Assembly (NCBI GenBank): GCA_023428755.1 | Contig: JAEYWX010000001.1 | Span: 372,001-436,000 of the forward strand | Length of the DNA stretch: 64,000 nt | Reading direction: 5' to 3' | Source: Bacteroidota bacterium | Lineage (GTDB): Bacteria > Bacteroidota > Bacteroidia > Chitinophagales > Chitinophagaceae | Part shown: positions 37,056 through 46,274 of the stretch, one piece after another | Layout: every line of letters begins with the position of its first letter | Position numbering within the stretch: the first letter of the stretch is position 1 | Made by a program: the position numbers and the translations under genes | Notes under the pieces: generated by a model | The model's database searches: none | What the model saw: only the letters and a program-made list of their open reading frames with translations | What the model was told of the DNA's origin: nothing

Positions 37056-38297
37056 TTATTGTACGCCGGTTTTTGGATCAACCGTTGCTTTGGTTTGAAT
37101 ACGGTAAAAGAAAAACAGGCAAAACATCAGTGCCAGCATGGGGATCAACGAAAAATAAAATGCTTTTTGTCCGCCAATGTTCTGGAAAAGATAGCCTACC
37201 AGTCTCGATCCCAGTGTACCTCCAATAGCAGAGAAAAAAACCAGCAACGAGGCCATGGGAATATGAAATATTTTTTCGGTAGTACTTAATACAAATGAAT
37301 TGATCAGGGGATAAATGGGTGCCAGAAAAAATCCAATTAACGGAAACACATACGCAATCACCGGTACATCGTTCAACGAGTTGATGGGTGTGGGTTGCAG
37401 ATCCTGTGTTTGTGGTAACACAAAGAGTACCATTAATGCAGCACCAATAAGGCATCCGAAAAGAATAACGAGCCATGATATTTTTTTCACCAGCAACGAA
37501 GAAATATACCGACCCAATGCAATCGACAGCATCAGGATCACAGCCATGTAAACACTTGTCTTTTCCGGAAGATGCAGTACTTTTTGATTGAACGTTGGCA
37601 ACCAGCTCATAATTCCCTGTTCCATCATTACATACATAAAAGCAGCAATGGCAAACACGAGTACGAGTGGCCGTGCCATCAGTTTGATCATCTGAGTAAA
37701 ATCTTCACGCAAACTGCTGCCTGGTATCTCATAGTTTAATTTAAAACTGGAAAACAGCAGGATGAAAAAAGAGAGAGCGATCAAAGCTGCCAGTAATAAA
37801 TAAATATTCAACCATGCATCTGGATCCGTATCGCTGTAAAACATCGGAAATACTATGAAACCTGCCGCAATACCGATCATGAAAAAACTTTCAATGGAAG
37901 TGAGTAAACTTTTGTGTTCTTTGTCGTTGTTTGTAACAAGTCCGATCATGGAATAAACAGACACTTTGATGATGGCAAACGAAACACCCACACAGGCAAA
38001 TAAAATTCGTACAGATGTAAATGAGTTGCCATAATACATCCCAATACAGCCAACAAACACAAGTGCCAATGCGATCAGCATTCCCTTTTTATAACCGAGC
38101 CGTGGCAAAAAAGAACCCACCAGGAACGAAACAAATGCAATTGAAAGGTCTTTAAATGCTTCCAACGAACTTGCTTCCACTTCATCAACCTGGTAATTAT
38201 TGATCGATTTTTGAATAAGAATGCCAACGCTGTTTAACAAAATGGCAAACACAAAATAATTGAGATACAGCGAAAGCTTAATGCGAAAGTTGGTCAT
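37056..38297 (-). CDS. MFS permease, trehalose candidate
   Basis: A 413-residue permease with 12 hydrophobic segments. The loop between helices 2 and 3 reads GSFLPRLGYKKGM, and MEQGIMSWLPTFNQK lies in the second half, as in the fucose-permease-like (FHS) branch of the MFS. It is directly upstream of the GH37 trehalase, so it probably imports trehalose or another disaccharide (inference). It has its own promoter (38321-38351). Confidence 0.85.
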   Translation of the reverse strand: MTNFRIKLSLYLNYFVFAILLNSVGILIQKSINNYQVDEVEASSLEAFKDLSIAFVSFLVGSFLPRLGYKKGMLIALALVFVGCIGMYYGNSFTSVRILFACVGVSFAIIKVSVYSMIGLVTNNDKEHKSLLTSIESFFMIGIAAGFIVFPMFYSDTDPDAWLNIYLLLAALIALSFFILLFSSFKLNYEIPGSSLREDFTQMIKLMARPLVLVFAIAAFMYVMMEQGIMSWLPTFNQKVLHLPEKTSVYMAVILMLSIALGRYISSLLVKKISWLVILFGCLIGAALMVLFVLPQTQDLQPTPINSLNDVPVIAYVFPLIGFFLAPIYPLINSFVLSTTEKIFHIPMASLLVFFSAIGGTLGSRLVGYLFQNIGGQKAFYFSLIPMLALMFCLFFFYRIQTKATVDPKTGVQ

Positions 38298-38320
38298 GGC
38301 AAGTAGATAAAATGAAGAAT

Positions 38321-38351
38321 TAAATATACCCGTTCATTATCACTTGCCAAA
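38321..38351 (-). promoter_or_regulatory. Bacteroidota-type promoter of the permease-trehalase pair
   Basis: On the minus strand, TTTG (38348-38351), a 19-bp spacer and TATATTTA (38321-38328) match the TTTG-N19-TAnnTTTG promoter except for the last base. It lies 24 bp upstream of the permease start. A 7-bp inverted repeat (GGCAAGT 38298-38304 and ACTTGCC 38342-38348) frames it; the outer arm overlaps the -33 box. Confidence 0.65.
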
Positions 38352-38360
38352 GCATTTCGC

Positions 38361-39353
38361 TTACAAAGAGCCGCCTTTTACCAGTATTGATTCAACGCAA
38401 ACGTTTTCGGGGATATCTTCTCCTTTCAAGCGTCCAAGCATTTGCTGAAATGAGAGTTTACCGAGCTTGTAGCCACTTGTTTCTACATAGGTAATAACAG
38501 GGTTATACATGGTAGGAATAAAGCCATTGCTGATGCTGATGACAGCCACATCTTCCGGCACTTTTAAATTGAGTTGATGAATAGCACGCATCACTCCAAT
38601 TAAGATGAGATCGCCCATACAAAAAATTACATCAGGCGGATTGGATGATTGCAATGCATTCAATGCAATTTTATACGAAGGATCGGGTTGCTCCGGAAAA
38701 TCAAGTGTAATATTCGCCGATGGAAATTGCTGTTGAAAAGTATCGACAAATATTTTGCTGCGCACTTTTGAAATACTCAGGTGCGGATGACCAAACAATG
38801 CCAGCACATTTTTCTTTTCCTTTTCAATGATGGCTTCGGCGGCCAAGCGTGCTGCTTCTGCATCCGACAAACACACTGTATGAAAGTTTCCTTCTTCGGG
38901 CACACGGTCAAAAAAGATTACCGGAATTTTCAGGTCTTCCATTTTTTGAAAAGGTGTCATATCTTCTGTAGCAATCGATACCGTTGCAAATACACCCATC
39001 ACCATGTTTTTACGGAACAGGTTGAGATTGGCTGTTTCAATTTCTACATTATCTCTCGACTGCATTATAAGCACAGAATATCCATACTTGCGTGCTTCAT
39101 CTTCCACTGCAGCAATAAACGAATCGTAAAAAAAATTATCGATCGATGGTACAAGTAATCCCAATACATTGCTTTGCCGTGTACGTAACTGTACCGCATA
39201 GCTGTTGGGTTCGTACTCCATGGCCGCTGCCAGTTCTTTTACTTTGATTTTGGTAGCAGCCGAAATATCCGGATGATCTTTTAATGCACGTGAAACTGTT
39301 GAAATGCTGATCCCTAATGCTTCAGAAAGTTTTTTGAGTGTGCTTTGCTGCAT
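38361..39353 (-). CDS. LacI-family transcription regulator 1
   Basis: A 330-residue regulator starting at the ATG ending at 39353 (the upstream frame adds 30 unlikely residues). The N-terminal LacI helix-turn-helix contains TLKKLSEALGISISTVSRAL and the hinge region is PNSYAVQLRTRQSNVLGL. A periplasmic-binding-protein-like sensor domain follows. It lies 63 bp upstream of the permease-trehalase pair on the same strand and probably controls that pair or the sucrose set. It is a close paralogue of the LacI protein at 61297: STVSRALKDHPDIS here, STVSRALKNHPDIS there. Confidence 0.92.
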   Translation of the reverse strand: MQQSTLKKLSEALGISISTVSRALKDHPDISAATKIKVKELAAAMEYEPNSYAVQLRTRQSNVLGLLVPSIDNFFYDSFIAAVEDEARKYGYSVLIMQSRDNVEIETANLNLFRKNMVMGVFATVSIATEDMTPFQKMEDLKIPVIFFDRVPEEGNFHTVCLSDAEAARLAAEAIIEKEKKNVLALFGHPHLSISKVRSKIFVDTFQQQFPSANITLDFPEQPDPSYKIALNALQSSNPPDVIFCMGDLILIGVMRAIHQLNLKVPEDVAVISISNGFIPTMYNPVITYVETSGYKLGKLSFQQMLGRLKGEDIPENVCVESILVKGGSL

Positions 39354-39502
39354 GCAGTATCCTTTAGAATTATGTTTAGGTATAATCGAACTCCGGCTAA
39401 AGATAATTTTTTTTCTCAACCGGCATCTCAAAAGAAAGAACATTCATAAAACAGACAAAGATGAGGAGAAGAAAGATGCACATGGCATCACTACAAATAA
39501 CA

Positions 39503-39528
39503 ATCGCCCCTGTAGAAACAGGGGCGAT
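39503..39528 (-). terminator. intrinsic terminator of the haloperoxidase operon
   Basis: A perfect 11-bp inverted repeat (ATCGCCCCTGT/ACAGGGGCGAT) with a 4-nt loop lies 35 bp after the stop of the last haloperoxidase gene. The minus strand continues TGTTATTTG, so the T-tract is broken, but the stem is very stable. Confidence 0.65.
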
Positions 39529-39562
39529 ACAATTTATACTACTGATCAAAAATAAAAACTGC

Positions 39563-41113
39563 TTAATCTGCACCGTCGGTATTAGCACGTGCAACAGCAT
39601 ACGCTCCAATTACATTCCCGCATTTCAATCCCTCTTCGCAATCACTTCGGTAGTGAATTGCACCATACAACCGTGAAAGCGATGCTTCCAGTGCCATTGC
39701 ATCGTAGGCTTGTTTACGTGTTGGGATAATTCTTCCTAAAATAGTAGCGGCAGCACCACTGAATGTGGAATGGCCACTTGTGTAACTTGGAAAATTGGGC
39801 AAGCCTGTCCATGTTTTAATTTCAGGATTCACCTGTGATGGACGTGGGTTGAAATAAAAAAACTTTGCATCCCAGCAGGCAATAGCTGCATCCATCATAC
39901 TCATATTTAACAACGCCATATTACGGGCCCAGCGCACTTCACTAAAACGTTGCCCGATAAAATCATCCGCAGCAATTTGATTCCAGTGACCGGGAGGCGT
40001 GGATGTTGCCAGTCCATCGGCCCAATAATGCACAATGGCCAGTTCTTTGCGTGTTGCATTTTTGCTGTAGTGCAGCACTTCAGCCAGCTCCTGTTTAAAC
40101 TTTTCTGATTTGGTTGATGGTGGCGGGCCGGGACGTACCGCAGTTACCAATGTTGCAGAATCGAACAACCATGTACGTACCCTTCCAAACAAGGGCAACA
40201 TAGCCGGACGCTTCGGTGATTCCTGGCTGATCCACGGTGTTTCACCGGTTGCTGCCGTTTGTGTTTCCATCTGTTGCCAAATGGCAGGTGTACCAACAGC
40301 AGCACCCGCTCTGTCGCCTCTTGCACGTGTTACAAATTTTTGTGCAACAGCTCGGCCCAATGCTTCACCTGCTTCAATATCGCTACGCACATTCATGCCC
40401 GCCATAATTCGTGCATTCTTATGTTCTGTAGCAAGCTGTTGAATGTTTGCCTGCTCGGTGGGAAAAAATAATTTCAACATCTCTACCATTACACCCACCA
40501 CCACCGCATCTTCACTTGGATACGATGGCAAATCAGTTTGTGGCAGTAATGTGGTAATGCTGTTATTGATCTTATACGGTGCTGCACGGTTGTATAATTT
40601 TTTGTAATGCCATGCTGCCACCAAAGCATCGTATTGTGCAGCACTTATATATGCATAGGCACGTGATGCATACGGTGGATTGGCAAACGGAAACTGCGGA
40701 TTATTAAATGGATTGTTTGCATCCGGCACTGGATAAGTACCATCCGGATTTTGATAAGGGGGCAGATTATATTTTGCAACCAGCCCACGCATAATTTCAT
40801 TCCAACGAAGCACAGCACCTGCACCCCAGTAATTCAATCGCTCTTTTTGTTCACCCGTCATCAGCTCCTGAAAACTTTTTATTTCATTGATCTCTGCTGT
40901 GTAGCCGGGACCACTTGCAGCACCTGGTGCTGCCACAGGAAACTCATCTGGACCGGTAAGCAATATCGGTCGCCATGTACCGGCGTTAATGTCAATGTTA
41001 GCCGGGTTTAACGCAGGTGCATTTTTTGTACGTTCTGTAATTTCTTTTCTGCACGATACAATCGTGACACACAACAGTACCAGGGCAGTTATTTGTTTTA
41101 TGTTGATGTACAT
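39563..41113 (-). CDS. vanadium-haloperoxidase/PAP2-family lipoprotein A
   Basis: A 516-residue lipoprotein (TIVSC lipobox near residue 21). The C-terminal part carries the full vanadate/phosphate-binding set: K-x6-RP in KFFYFNPRPSQ, the acid-base SGH in FPSYTSGHSTFSG, and R-x5-H-x3-D in SRLYGAIHYRSD. The set fits both vanadium haloperoxidases and PAP2 phosphatases. The large N-terminal helical domain points to the haloperoxidase side. It is the last gene of a four-gene unit that starts at 44587. It would face the periplasm or the cell surface. Confidence 0.87.
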   Translation of the reverse strand: MYINIKQITALVLLCVTIVSCRKEITERTKNAPALNPANIDINAGTWRPILLTGPDEFPVAAPGAASGPGYTAEINEIKSFQELMTGEQKERLNYWGAGAVLRWNEIMRGLVAKYNLPPYQNPDGTYPVPDANNPFNNPQFPFANPPYASRAYAYISAAQYDALVAAWHYKKLYNRAAPYKINNSITTLLPQTDLPSYPSEDAVVVGVMVEMLKLFFPTEQANIQQLATEHKNARIMAGMNVRSDIEAGEALGRAVAQKFVTRARGDRAGAAVGTPAIWQQMETQTAATGETPWISQESPKRPAMLPLFGRVRTWLFDSATLVTAVRPGPPPSTKSEKFKQELAEVLHYSKNATRKELAIVHYWADGLATSTPPGHWNQIAADDFIGQRFSEVRWARNMALLNMSMMDAAIACWDAKFFYFNPRPSQVNPEIKTWTGLPNFPSYTSGHSTFSGAAATILGRIIPTRKQAYDAMALEASLSRLYGAIHYRSDCEEGLKCGNVIGAYAVARANTDGAD

Positions 41114-41134
41114 AGTTTTTGTTTTTACTGGTGC

Positions 41135-42067
41135 TTATTTTTTTGCTTTCTCTTTTTTGGTAAGATCGAAAACATAAAAGACGGCGCTGTTTATATTAAA
41201 ACTTTGCCCCATGTTTCTGCCGGCAATTACCTGGTTGGCTCCACCTGTTAATGAAAGCTGCGGAATGTTTTTAAACACATATTTGATATTAAAGCCAAGG
41301 GCTGTCGCATTCATACGGTTGCTGACAAAAGGCATATTGTTTTGCGTAATATCAAACCCTCCTTTGGTGGTCCAGTTATTCAACACCGCTTCAGCAATCA
41401 ACCATTGTGTACGGTAACCGGCACGGATGTTATAACTGGTTGCATTGGGCATTTCCACTTCGTTTGAAAGAATGAACTCATCAGTATAGTATGAATCACG
41501 ATCAAGTGTAACATTGCTGCGCCAGATTTGTGTAGCCGATGCTGTTACAAACCATTTGTTATCGTAATAATAATCCAGCATCAATCTGGCCATTGCTGTT
41601 TTGCTCTGAAGGCCAATCGACAACGGTAACAGGTCGGCAGTATAATTGCTCATTGGTACAGAACCGCCGAGTAAACCAAACAATGCCACCCGACTATCGC
41701 CGATCTTTTGATTGATGGCACGGTATTTCAATAGCAGGCTGAGATCCTGCATACCACGTTGTCCTCTGAATGTTCCTGCACTTGCTTTAGTAGTAACATA
41801 CGGCACATTAAATAACACGTTCAGATTTTTAGCAGCACCATAGTTGCCCATTACGGCAAACATTTGTGTTGATACAGTACCAAGATTGAGGTTCTCTCGT
41901 TTCTTTGTTCCTTCCCAATAATTTTTCCAACTGCTGTAAGAGTAACCGGGGCCCACACAAAATGCGTTTTTCTCCATCATGATTGCATCAAGATCTGTTT
42001 GGGCGAATGCGTATTTCGACGTTATGCACAGCAGCATAACCCATACGAATTGTATTTTCAATTTCAT
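41135..42067 (-). CDS. outer-membrane beta-barrel protein of the haloperoxidase unit (2)
   Basis: A 310-residue protein with a signal peptide (MKLKIQFVWVMLLCITSKYAFAQ; the ATG ending at 42067 is used). Alternating hydrophobic/polar strands such as SLLLKYRAI, RLMLDYYYDNKWFVTASA and ALGFNIKYVF make a beta-barrel likely. It resembles Bacteroidota transporter-like proteins of the phenol-degradation MetA group. The gap to the haloperoxidase A gene is 21 bp, and to the next upstream gene 40 bp. Confidence 0.72.
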   Translation of the reverse strand: MKLKIQFVWVMLLCITSKYAFAQTDLDAIMMEKNAFCVGPGYSYSSWKNYWEGTKKRENLNLGTVSTQMFAVMGNYGAAKNLNVLFNVPYVTTKASAGTFRGQRGMQDLSLLLKYRAINQKIGDSRVALFGLLGGSVPMSNYTADLLPLSIGLQSKTAMARLMLDYYYDNKWFVTASATQIWRSNVTLDRDSYYTDEFILSNEVEMPNATSYNIRAGYRTQWLIAEAVLNNWTTKGGFDITQNNMPFVSNRMNATALGFNIKYVFKNIPQLSLTGGANQVIAGRNMGQSFNINSAVFYVFDLTKKEKAKK

Positions 42068-42107
42068 TTGATGATTGTTTTGCAACGCCTGTTGCTGTTA
42101 CGGTGAA

Positions 42108-43214
42108 TTAAAATTTTACAGTACAACCGATGTTAATGGAATAATCTGCAAAGGCAGCATCACCCTGTGCATACACGCCGGTTGCTTTTGTACGTTGCTT
42201 ATCAGCATAACTCTGTGTGCGGTTTTTGCTGAACCAGTAAGGAACGGTTGCAAACAGACTTGCTTTTTTAAATTGATACGCAACACCCGGCTCTACACCT
42301 GCTATACGGCCGGGGCGGCGGAAACCACTGCTGCCTCCAATTAAATCCTGTGACGGCACTACTTCTAACCGCATACCTGCTGATGCAGAAAATGCACCAA
42401 CCATCAGGTTTAATCCGCCACGCAGCATGTACTGATCGGGCACACTCATCACACTGCTGCCATATAAAATATTTGTGGCTGATGTGGTACCGCCTCTTGC
42501 GGTAGATACACCATTGTGTTCACGTGGATTGCTGAGATAATAAAAATTTCCATACGCACTCAACGCTTTATTGAATACATAGTATCCGTTCAACTCCAGT
42601 GAAATACCGGTTCCACCATCGCCCAACTGGATCGATTGATCAACCGGGCCCAATACTTTTGTGGAATCATTTTTCCAGAAGAAATCATTGTAACGATAAT
42701 CACCTGTTGGAAGTTTCAATCCTAAGCCTACTTGTATATTTCCTTTCTTGCTTTTTACGGGATCGAGCATCCAGCGGTAGGCTGTAATACGAATATCGCC
42801 TAAGCCGAAGGAAGTTGTTTCCCTTCGTGCATTGGGATTTGTGCTGTTGTTACCATAATGCTCATACATGGATGAACGACGGTTTGAAATAATGGGGGCA
42901 TTGATTGCAAGCGACATCCGGTTGTTGAGTTTACGCACCAGCGTAAGATCGAGTGCATGTTGCCAGTTGCGTACATCGGTTTTTTCTTCTACCCGGTGTT
43001 TTTGTTCTTCTGTACCAACAAAATGACGGAACGAATAAAAATAACGATAACCTGTGGTCAGTTGCCATTTATGATCGTTTTCGGTATCAGCATGGCTTAC
43101 TGTACACATAGCTCCATTGCTCCGAACAGCTACACAACCTTGTGCAGCCACATCATTTATTACAAAAGAAACGAACGCAGTAAAGAGTAATTGGAATACA
43201 AATATTTTTTTCAT
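42108..43214 (-). CDS. outer-membrane beta-barrel protein of the haloperoxidase unit (1)
   Basis: A 368-residue protein with a signal peptide (MKKIFVFQLLFTAFVSF) and Cys-containing early region. Strand-like repeats include GDIRITAYRWML, QVGLGLKLPTGDYRY and ASLFATVPYWFSK. It ends in YSINIGCTVKF, and the final Phe is typical of outer-membrane barrels recognised by the Bam machine. It sits between haloperoxidase B and the second barrel, so the two barrels and the two haloperoxidases probably work at the cell envelope. Confidence 0.75.
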   Translation of the reverse strand: MKKIFVFQLLFTAFVSFVINDVAAQGCVAVRSNGAMCTVSHADTENDHKWQLTTGYRYFYSFRHFVGTEEQKHRVEEKTDVRNWQHALDLTLVRKLNNRMSLAINAPIISNRRSSMYEHYGNNSTNPNARRETTSFGLGDIRITAYRWMLDPVKSKKGNIQVGLGLKLPTGDYRYNDFFWKNDSTKVLGPVDQSIQLGDGGTGISLELNGYYVFNKALSAYGNFYYLSNPREHNGVSTARGGTTSATNILYGSSVMSVPDQYMLRGGLNLMVGAFSASAGMRLEVVPSQDLIGGSSGFRRPGRIAGVEPGVAYQFKKASLFATVPYWFSKNRTQSYADKQRTKATGVYAQGDAAFADYSINIGCTVKF

Positions 43215-43258
43215 TTCAATAATAGTTTGGTTGTTGAGTGTAATCGAAAGGGTGTTTC

Positions 43259-44587
43259 TCAGTTAGCTCTGAGTTTGATCCGTTGTACAATGAGTTCGCC
43301 CACCTGTTTGCCTGCTTTTAATCCTTCGTCATTATCAAACCGGTAATGGATGCCGCCATACAATCTCGACATGGCTGCTTCAGCCGCCGCCGCACGGAAT
43401 GATTTGATTTCACGGTTGGCAATTCCAAACTCCAGCAGTGATGTATCGGTAAATGATAACTGATCGCCAAACCATGCGGTCATAGTTTCAGCAGCAGCAG
43501 CAGAGTTGGTCGCATGCCCGCTTACATACGAAGGAAACGGAGGTGTTTGAATGTAAGGCCGCCAATCCTGGTTTACATGTTTGTTGATGGCGGTTTCCGG
43601 ACGTATATAGTTGCTTTTGTATTTTTCTTCCCATCCACGAATAAATGCATCAAAAAATGCAATGGATGTTATGGCGTATGCACCAACCGTTGAATTGAAA
43701 TCGGCGTTTGCAGCTTTTGCGGCAATACCAACTATATTCAACCAATGGCCGGGAGGTGAAAATTTTTTGGTAGCAAACATCACGTGCCCGCTAACATTCA
43801 TCTTAAACGGATTATCGTCCCAGAAATCAGCAATGTGCTTTTGTTCTTCAGTTAAACTGTCGCCCACATTTTTTACTTCCATCAGCGCTTTGTAATAGAT
43901 GCTGTTTTTATTTTCAACATCAAATACGGGCGGACGGGGAATGTCAAACTGCGAAGAACTGTCGAGCACCATCGGGCGAATTTGGCCCCACTGCGGTTCT
44001 ATTGCAGTGGCATACATAGGTGGTGTAGGCATCCAACGGCCCGGCTCCTCCTTTACTGTAAAGCGTTCGGAGCCACGTGTGGCAGCATAGTTATCGCCCT
44101 TGCTCCATTTCAGAATGGTTGCAACAATTGTATCCGAAAAAGCAATTGTATTCTCCAGCATTGCTGATGGCATACCGGCTGAATCAGCATTTTCTTTCAA
44201 ATCATTGTAGTACTCCATCATGCTTCCTTCCGGAAACGTAACAGCATTTCCCACTTTTGTAAATGAAAGTAATGCTGCTAAGGAGTAATCAATCGGTCCT
44301 TTTGTAGTATCGGGCTTTGGCATAGCCGGCATGTGTTTGATTTGTCCGCTGAGGGTGCGGTACGAAGCATCGCCTGCCACTACACATTCGTAAGCTGCAA
44401 TACTTGCATACACATAATTACGTGCAGCTATCATAGGTGGAAAATTATTTTCCAACACCACATTGTTGAGCTTCTTAACAGTTCTGCTGTATAAAAAAGG
44501 ATCGTTGGTATATGCTTTATAATCTCCTGCCGGTTTACATGCAATCATCATTACTGCAACAAATGCAGTGAATACAATTTGTTTCAT
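43259..44587 (-). CDS. vanadium-haloperoxidase/PAP2-family lipoprotein B
   Basis: A 442-residue lipoprotein (MMIAC lipobox). The start used is the ATG ending at 44587; the frame begins 33 codons upstream without a signal peptide. It carries the active-site set K-x6-RP (KYKSNYIRP), SGH (FPSYVSGHATNS) and R-x5-H-x3-D (SRLYGGIHYRFD). It is the first gene of the four-gene unit. It is clearly related to lipoprotein A (PSY-x-SGH and SRLYG-x-IHYR-x-D match) but is about 75 residues shorter, mainly at the N-terminus. Confidence 0.87.
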   Translation of the reverse strand: MKQIVFTAFVAVMMIACKPAGDYKAYTNDPFLYSRTVKKLNNVVLENNFPPMIAARNYVYASIAAYECVVAGDASYRTLSGQIKHMPAMPKPDTTKGPIDYSLAALLSFTKVGNAVTFPEGSMMEYYNDLKENADSAGMPSAMLENTIAFSDTIVATILKWSKGDNYAATRGSERFTVKEEPGRWMPTPPMYATAIEPQWGQIRPMVLDSSSQFDIPRPPVFDVENKNSIYYKALMEVKNVGDSLTEEQKHIADFWDDNPFKMNVSGHVMFATKKFSPPGHWLNIVGIAAKAANADFNSTVGAYAITSIAFFDAFIRGWEEKYKSNYIRPETAINKHVNQDWRPYIQTPPFPSYVSGHATNSAAAAETMTAWFGDQLSFTDTSLLEFGIANREIKSFRAAAAEAAMSRLYGGIHYRFDNDEGLKAGKQVGELIVQRIKLRAN

Positions 44588-44768
44588 CGCTGAATTCAAT
44601 TTTTTGTAGTGGTCATTTCTACGTCGCTTAACTGTTTTAATTCTGCTCGTACTGAGACAGATTGAGGGTACAATCCTTATCATCATTTTGTAAGGGTAAG
44701 CCGCTCATACCCCTCAACAGAGGGGCAAACAGTTTGCTGTTCCTTCTTAAAGGAATGAGAATAAGTAA

Positions 44769-45335
44769 TTAAACCATTGCTTCGGGAGGCTGATCTGCTG
44801 TAAGGATGAATGCAGAAAGTGTTTTGGCTGAAAAGGTGTGGTTGAATGGTTGAAAGAGTTTGTCTAATGCAGTAAGCGACCATTGCTGTAACTGCTCGCA
44901 ATAATAAAACGAAAATGTTTTGTACGATGGGGCTGGTTGGTTTCCCGATTTTTTCTGCGATTCTGTTTGCAGATCGTTTACCAGTTTAAAGAAATTTTCA
45001 CGTGCATTTACAAGGCGAGCCTTGTTTTCATCGGGAATACACCGGTAGATCATTTCGCCGCCTTCGAGTTTGCGTTCTACATATTTGTAGTGCATTCCGT
45101 TAATGGTGATCTCGCCGCTTACACGTTCAAAGTCCTTCCAGTCGGTTTGATAGGGTAAACTTACAGGTGCACGTACTTCGATCAATGCTGTGGCATCGTA
45201 TTCGTTATTGTTGATCTTTTGTTCGAAATGTGTATCGGATTGTTGCTGTACGTAATCCATCACCAACCGGTAACCAAACCAGTTAAACAGAAGTATAGAG
45301 AGGAAAAATATGGAAGCAATTATTCTCAACAGCAA
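44769..45335 (-). CDS. membrane-anchored hypothetical protein
   Basis: A 188-residue protein. The only start that avoids a 74-bp overlap with the upstream HAD gene is the TTG ending at 45335, 13 bp after its stop codon; an in-frame ATG ending at 45422 would run inside that gene. A transmembrane segment (RIIASIFFLSILLFNWFGY) comes right after the start, followed by a soluble domain with SGEITINGMHYKYVERKLEG and SFYYCEQLQQWSLTALD. No known family is recognised. It is probably co-transcribed with the HAD phosphatase. Confidence 0.6.
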   Translation of the reverse strand: MLLRIIASIFFLSILLFNWFGYRLVMDYVQQQSDTHFEQKINNNEYDATALIEVRAPVSLPYQTDWKDFERVSGEITINGMHYKYVERKLEGGEMIYRCIPDENKARLVNARENFFKLVNDLQTESQKKSGNQPAPSYKTFSFYYCEQLQQWSLTALDKLFQPFNHTFSAKTLSAFILTADQPPEAMV

Positions 45336-45348
45336 TTCGTTTCGGTCA

Positions 45349-46011
45349 TTAAAGATAAAGTAATTCGTTGATGTGAAGCGCAGAAAGGGAGGGTACAATT
45401 TGTAAAATATTGGGATAGCCATCGAAATCGTTTGCAGCAAAATGCCCGGTAATAGCCACAGCTTTCATGCCTGCTTTTTGAGCCGCTTCCACGCCTTTTG
45501 GTGCATCTTCAAACACAATGCATTGTTCGGGTGGGGTTTGTAATGCAGCGGCCAGTTTCAACCATGTTTCGGGATGGGGTTTGCTGAGCTGCACATCATC
45601 GGCACCAACAATGGCGCTGAGGTAGCGGCGCAGATCAAGCCTGTCCAGTGCAAAATCAATATTGGCCTGGTTGCTGGCGGTACCGATGCCCATGGGGATT
45701 TTTTGTTGAAGTGCCTGCTCTAAAAATTCCCTTGCTCCTTCCAGCACCGTTATTTCATGGCCGTACAGTTGGCGGTAGCGTTCTTCTTTTGCATCCACAA
45801 TTTCTTTGGCTTCTTCTTCGGTGAATGTGCGGCTGGGAATAAGCCGGTTCATCAGCTCTGCTCCGTTGCCATACAACTGTTGCATCAGTGCATCGCCTTC
45901 AAGTGGACTGCCCATTTCTTTTACCACCAGTTGCCATGTTTTAAAATGCCAGGGCATGGTATCAATGAGTGTTCCGTCGAGGTCGAAGAGAAAGGCTTTG
46001 TTATTCATCAT
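45349..46011 (-). CDS. HAD-family hydrolase, beta-phosphoglucomutase-like
   Basis: A 220-residue haloacid-dehalogenase enzyme. The nucleophile Asp is in FLFDLDGTLIDTM (residues about 7-19), motif II is in GIGTASNQ, the Lys in SKPHPETW, and motif IV in IVFEDAPKGVEAA. The small helical cap fits the beta-phosphoglucomutase/phosphoserine phosphatase-like group, so it may convert beta-glucose 1-phosphate or remove phosphate from a sugar phosphate. The start overlaps the RelE-like toxin stop by 4 bp (ATGA). A second ATG follows directly. Confidence 0.85.
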   Translation of the reverse strand: MMNNKAFLFDLDGTLIDTMPWHFKTWQLVVKEMGSPLEGDALMQQLYGNGAELMNRLIPSRTFTEEEAKEIVDAKEERYRQLYGHEITVLEGAREFLEQALQQKIPMGIGTASNQANIDFALDRLDLRRYLSAIVGADDVQLSKPHPETWLKLAAALQTPPEQCIVFEDAPKGVEAAQKAGMKAVAITGHFAANDFDGYPNILQIVPSLSALHINELLYL

Positions 46012-46274
46012 GGAAAGAAGCGATAAATTTCTTTGCGATGCAGAATGCGGATTAGAATGATTGTTTTACCTGAAAATATCAAACCAACTCTGTAATCACC
46101 AATCCTAATTCGATAATGCACATCCGATCCTTTTAATAATTTGATATTCCGTATCTCACCTAAAGATTCTGCTGCAAGTATTTCACGAATAAGCAAAGCC
46201 ACTTTTTGTTCAAGTGGCTTACTTTTTATTTTACGAAGATCTTTTTCAAACGTTGTATCAATCCTGATATTCAT
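46008..46274 (-). CDS. RelE/ParE-family toxin
   Basis: An 88-residue RelE/ParE-fold protein: FEKDLRKIKSKPLEQKV, then a conserved beta-sheet (HYRIRIGDYRVGLIFSGKT) and ILHRKEIYRFFP with basic residues at the end. These are typical mRNA-cleaving or gyrase-inhibiting toxins. Its start overlaps the antitoxin stop by 4 bp and its stop overlaps the HAD start by 4 bp, so three genes are coupled in translation. It acts in the cytoplasm if active. Confidence 0.85.
   Translation of the reverse strand: MNIRIDTTFEKDLRKIKSKPLEQKVALLIREILAAESLGEIRNIKLLKGSDVHYRIRIGDYRVGLIFSGKTIILIRILHRKEIYRFFP

Noticed and set aside
44701..44755. Several short inverted repeats (CCCCTC/GAGGGG and CCTT/AAGG) as a terminator after the 44769 gene
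   Set aside because: Short stems with no T-run; they may simply be part of the leader of the haloperoxidase unit.
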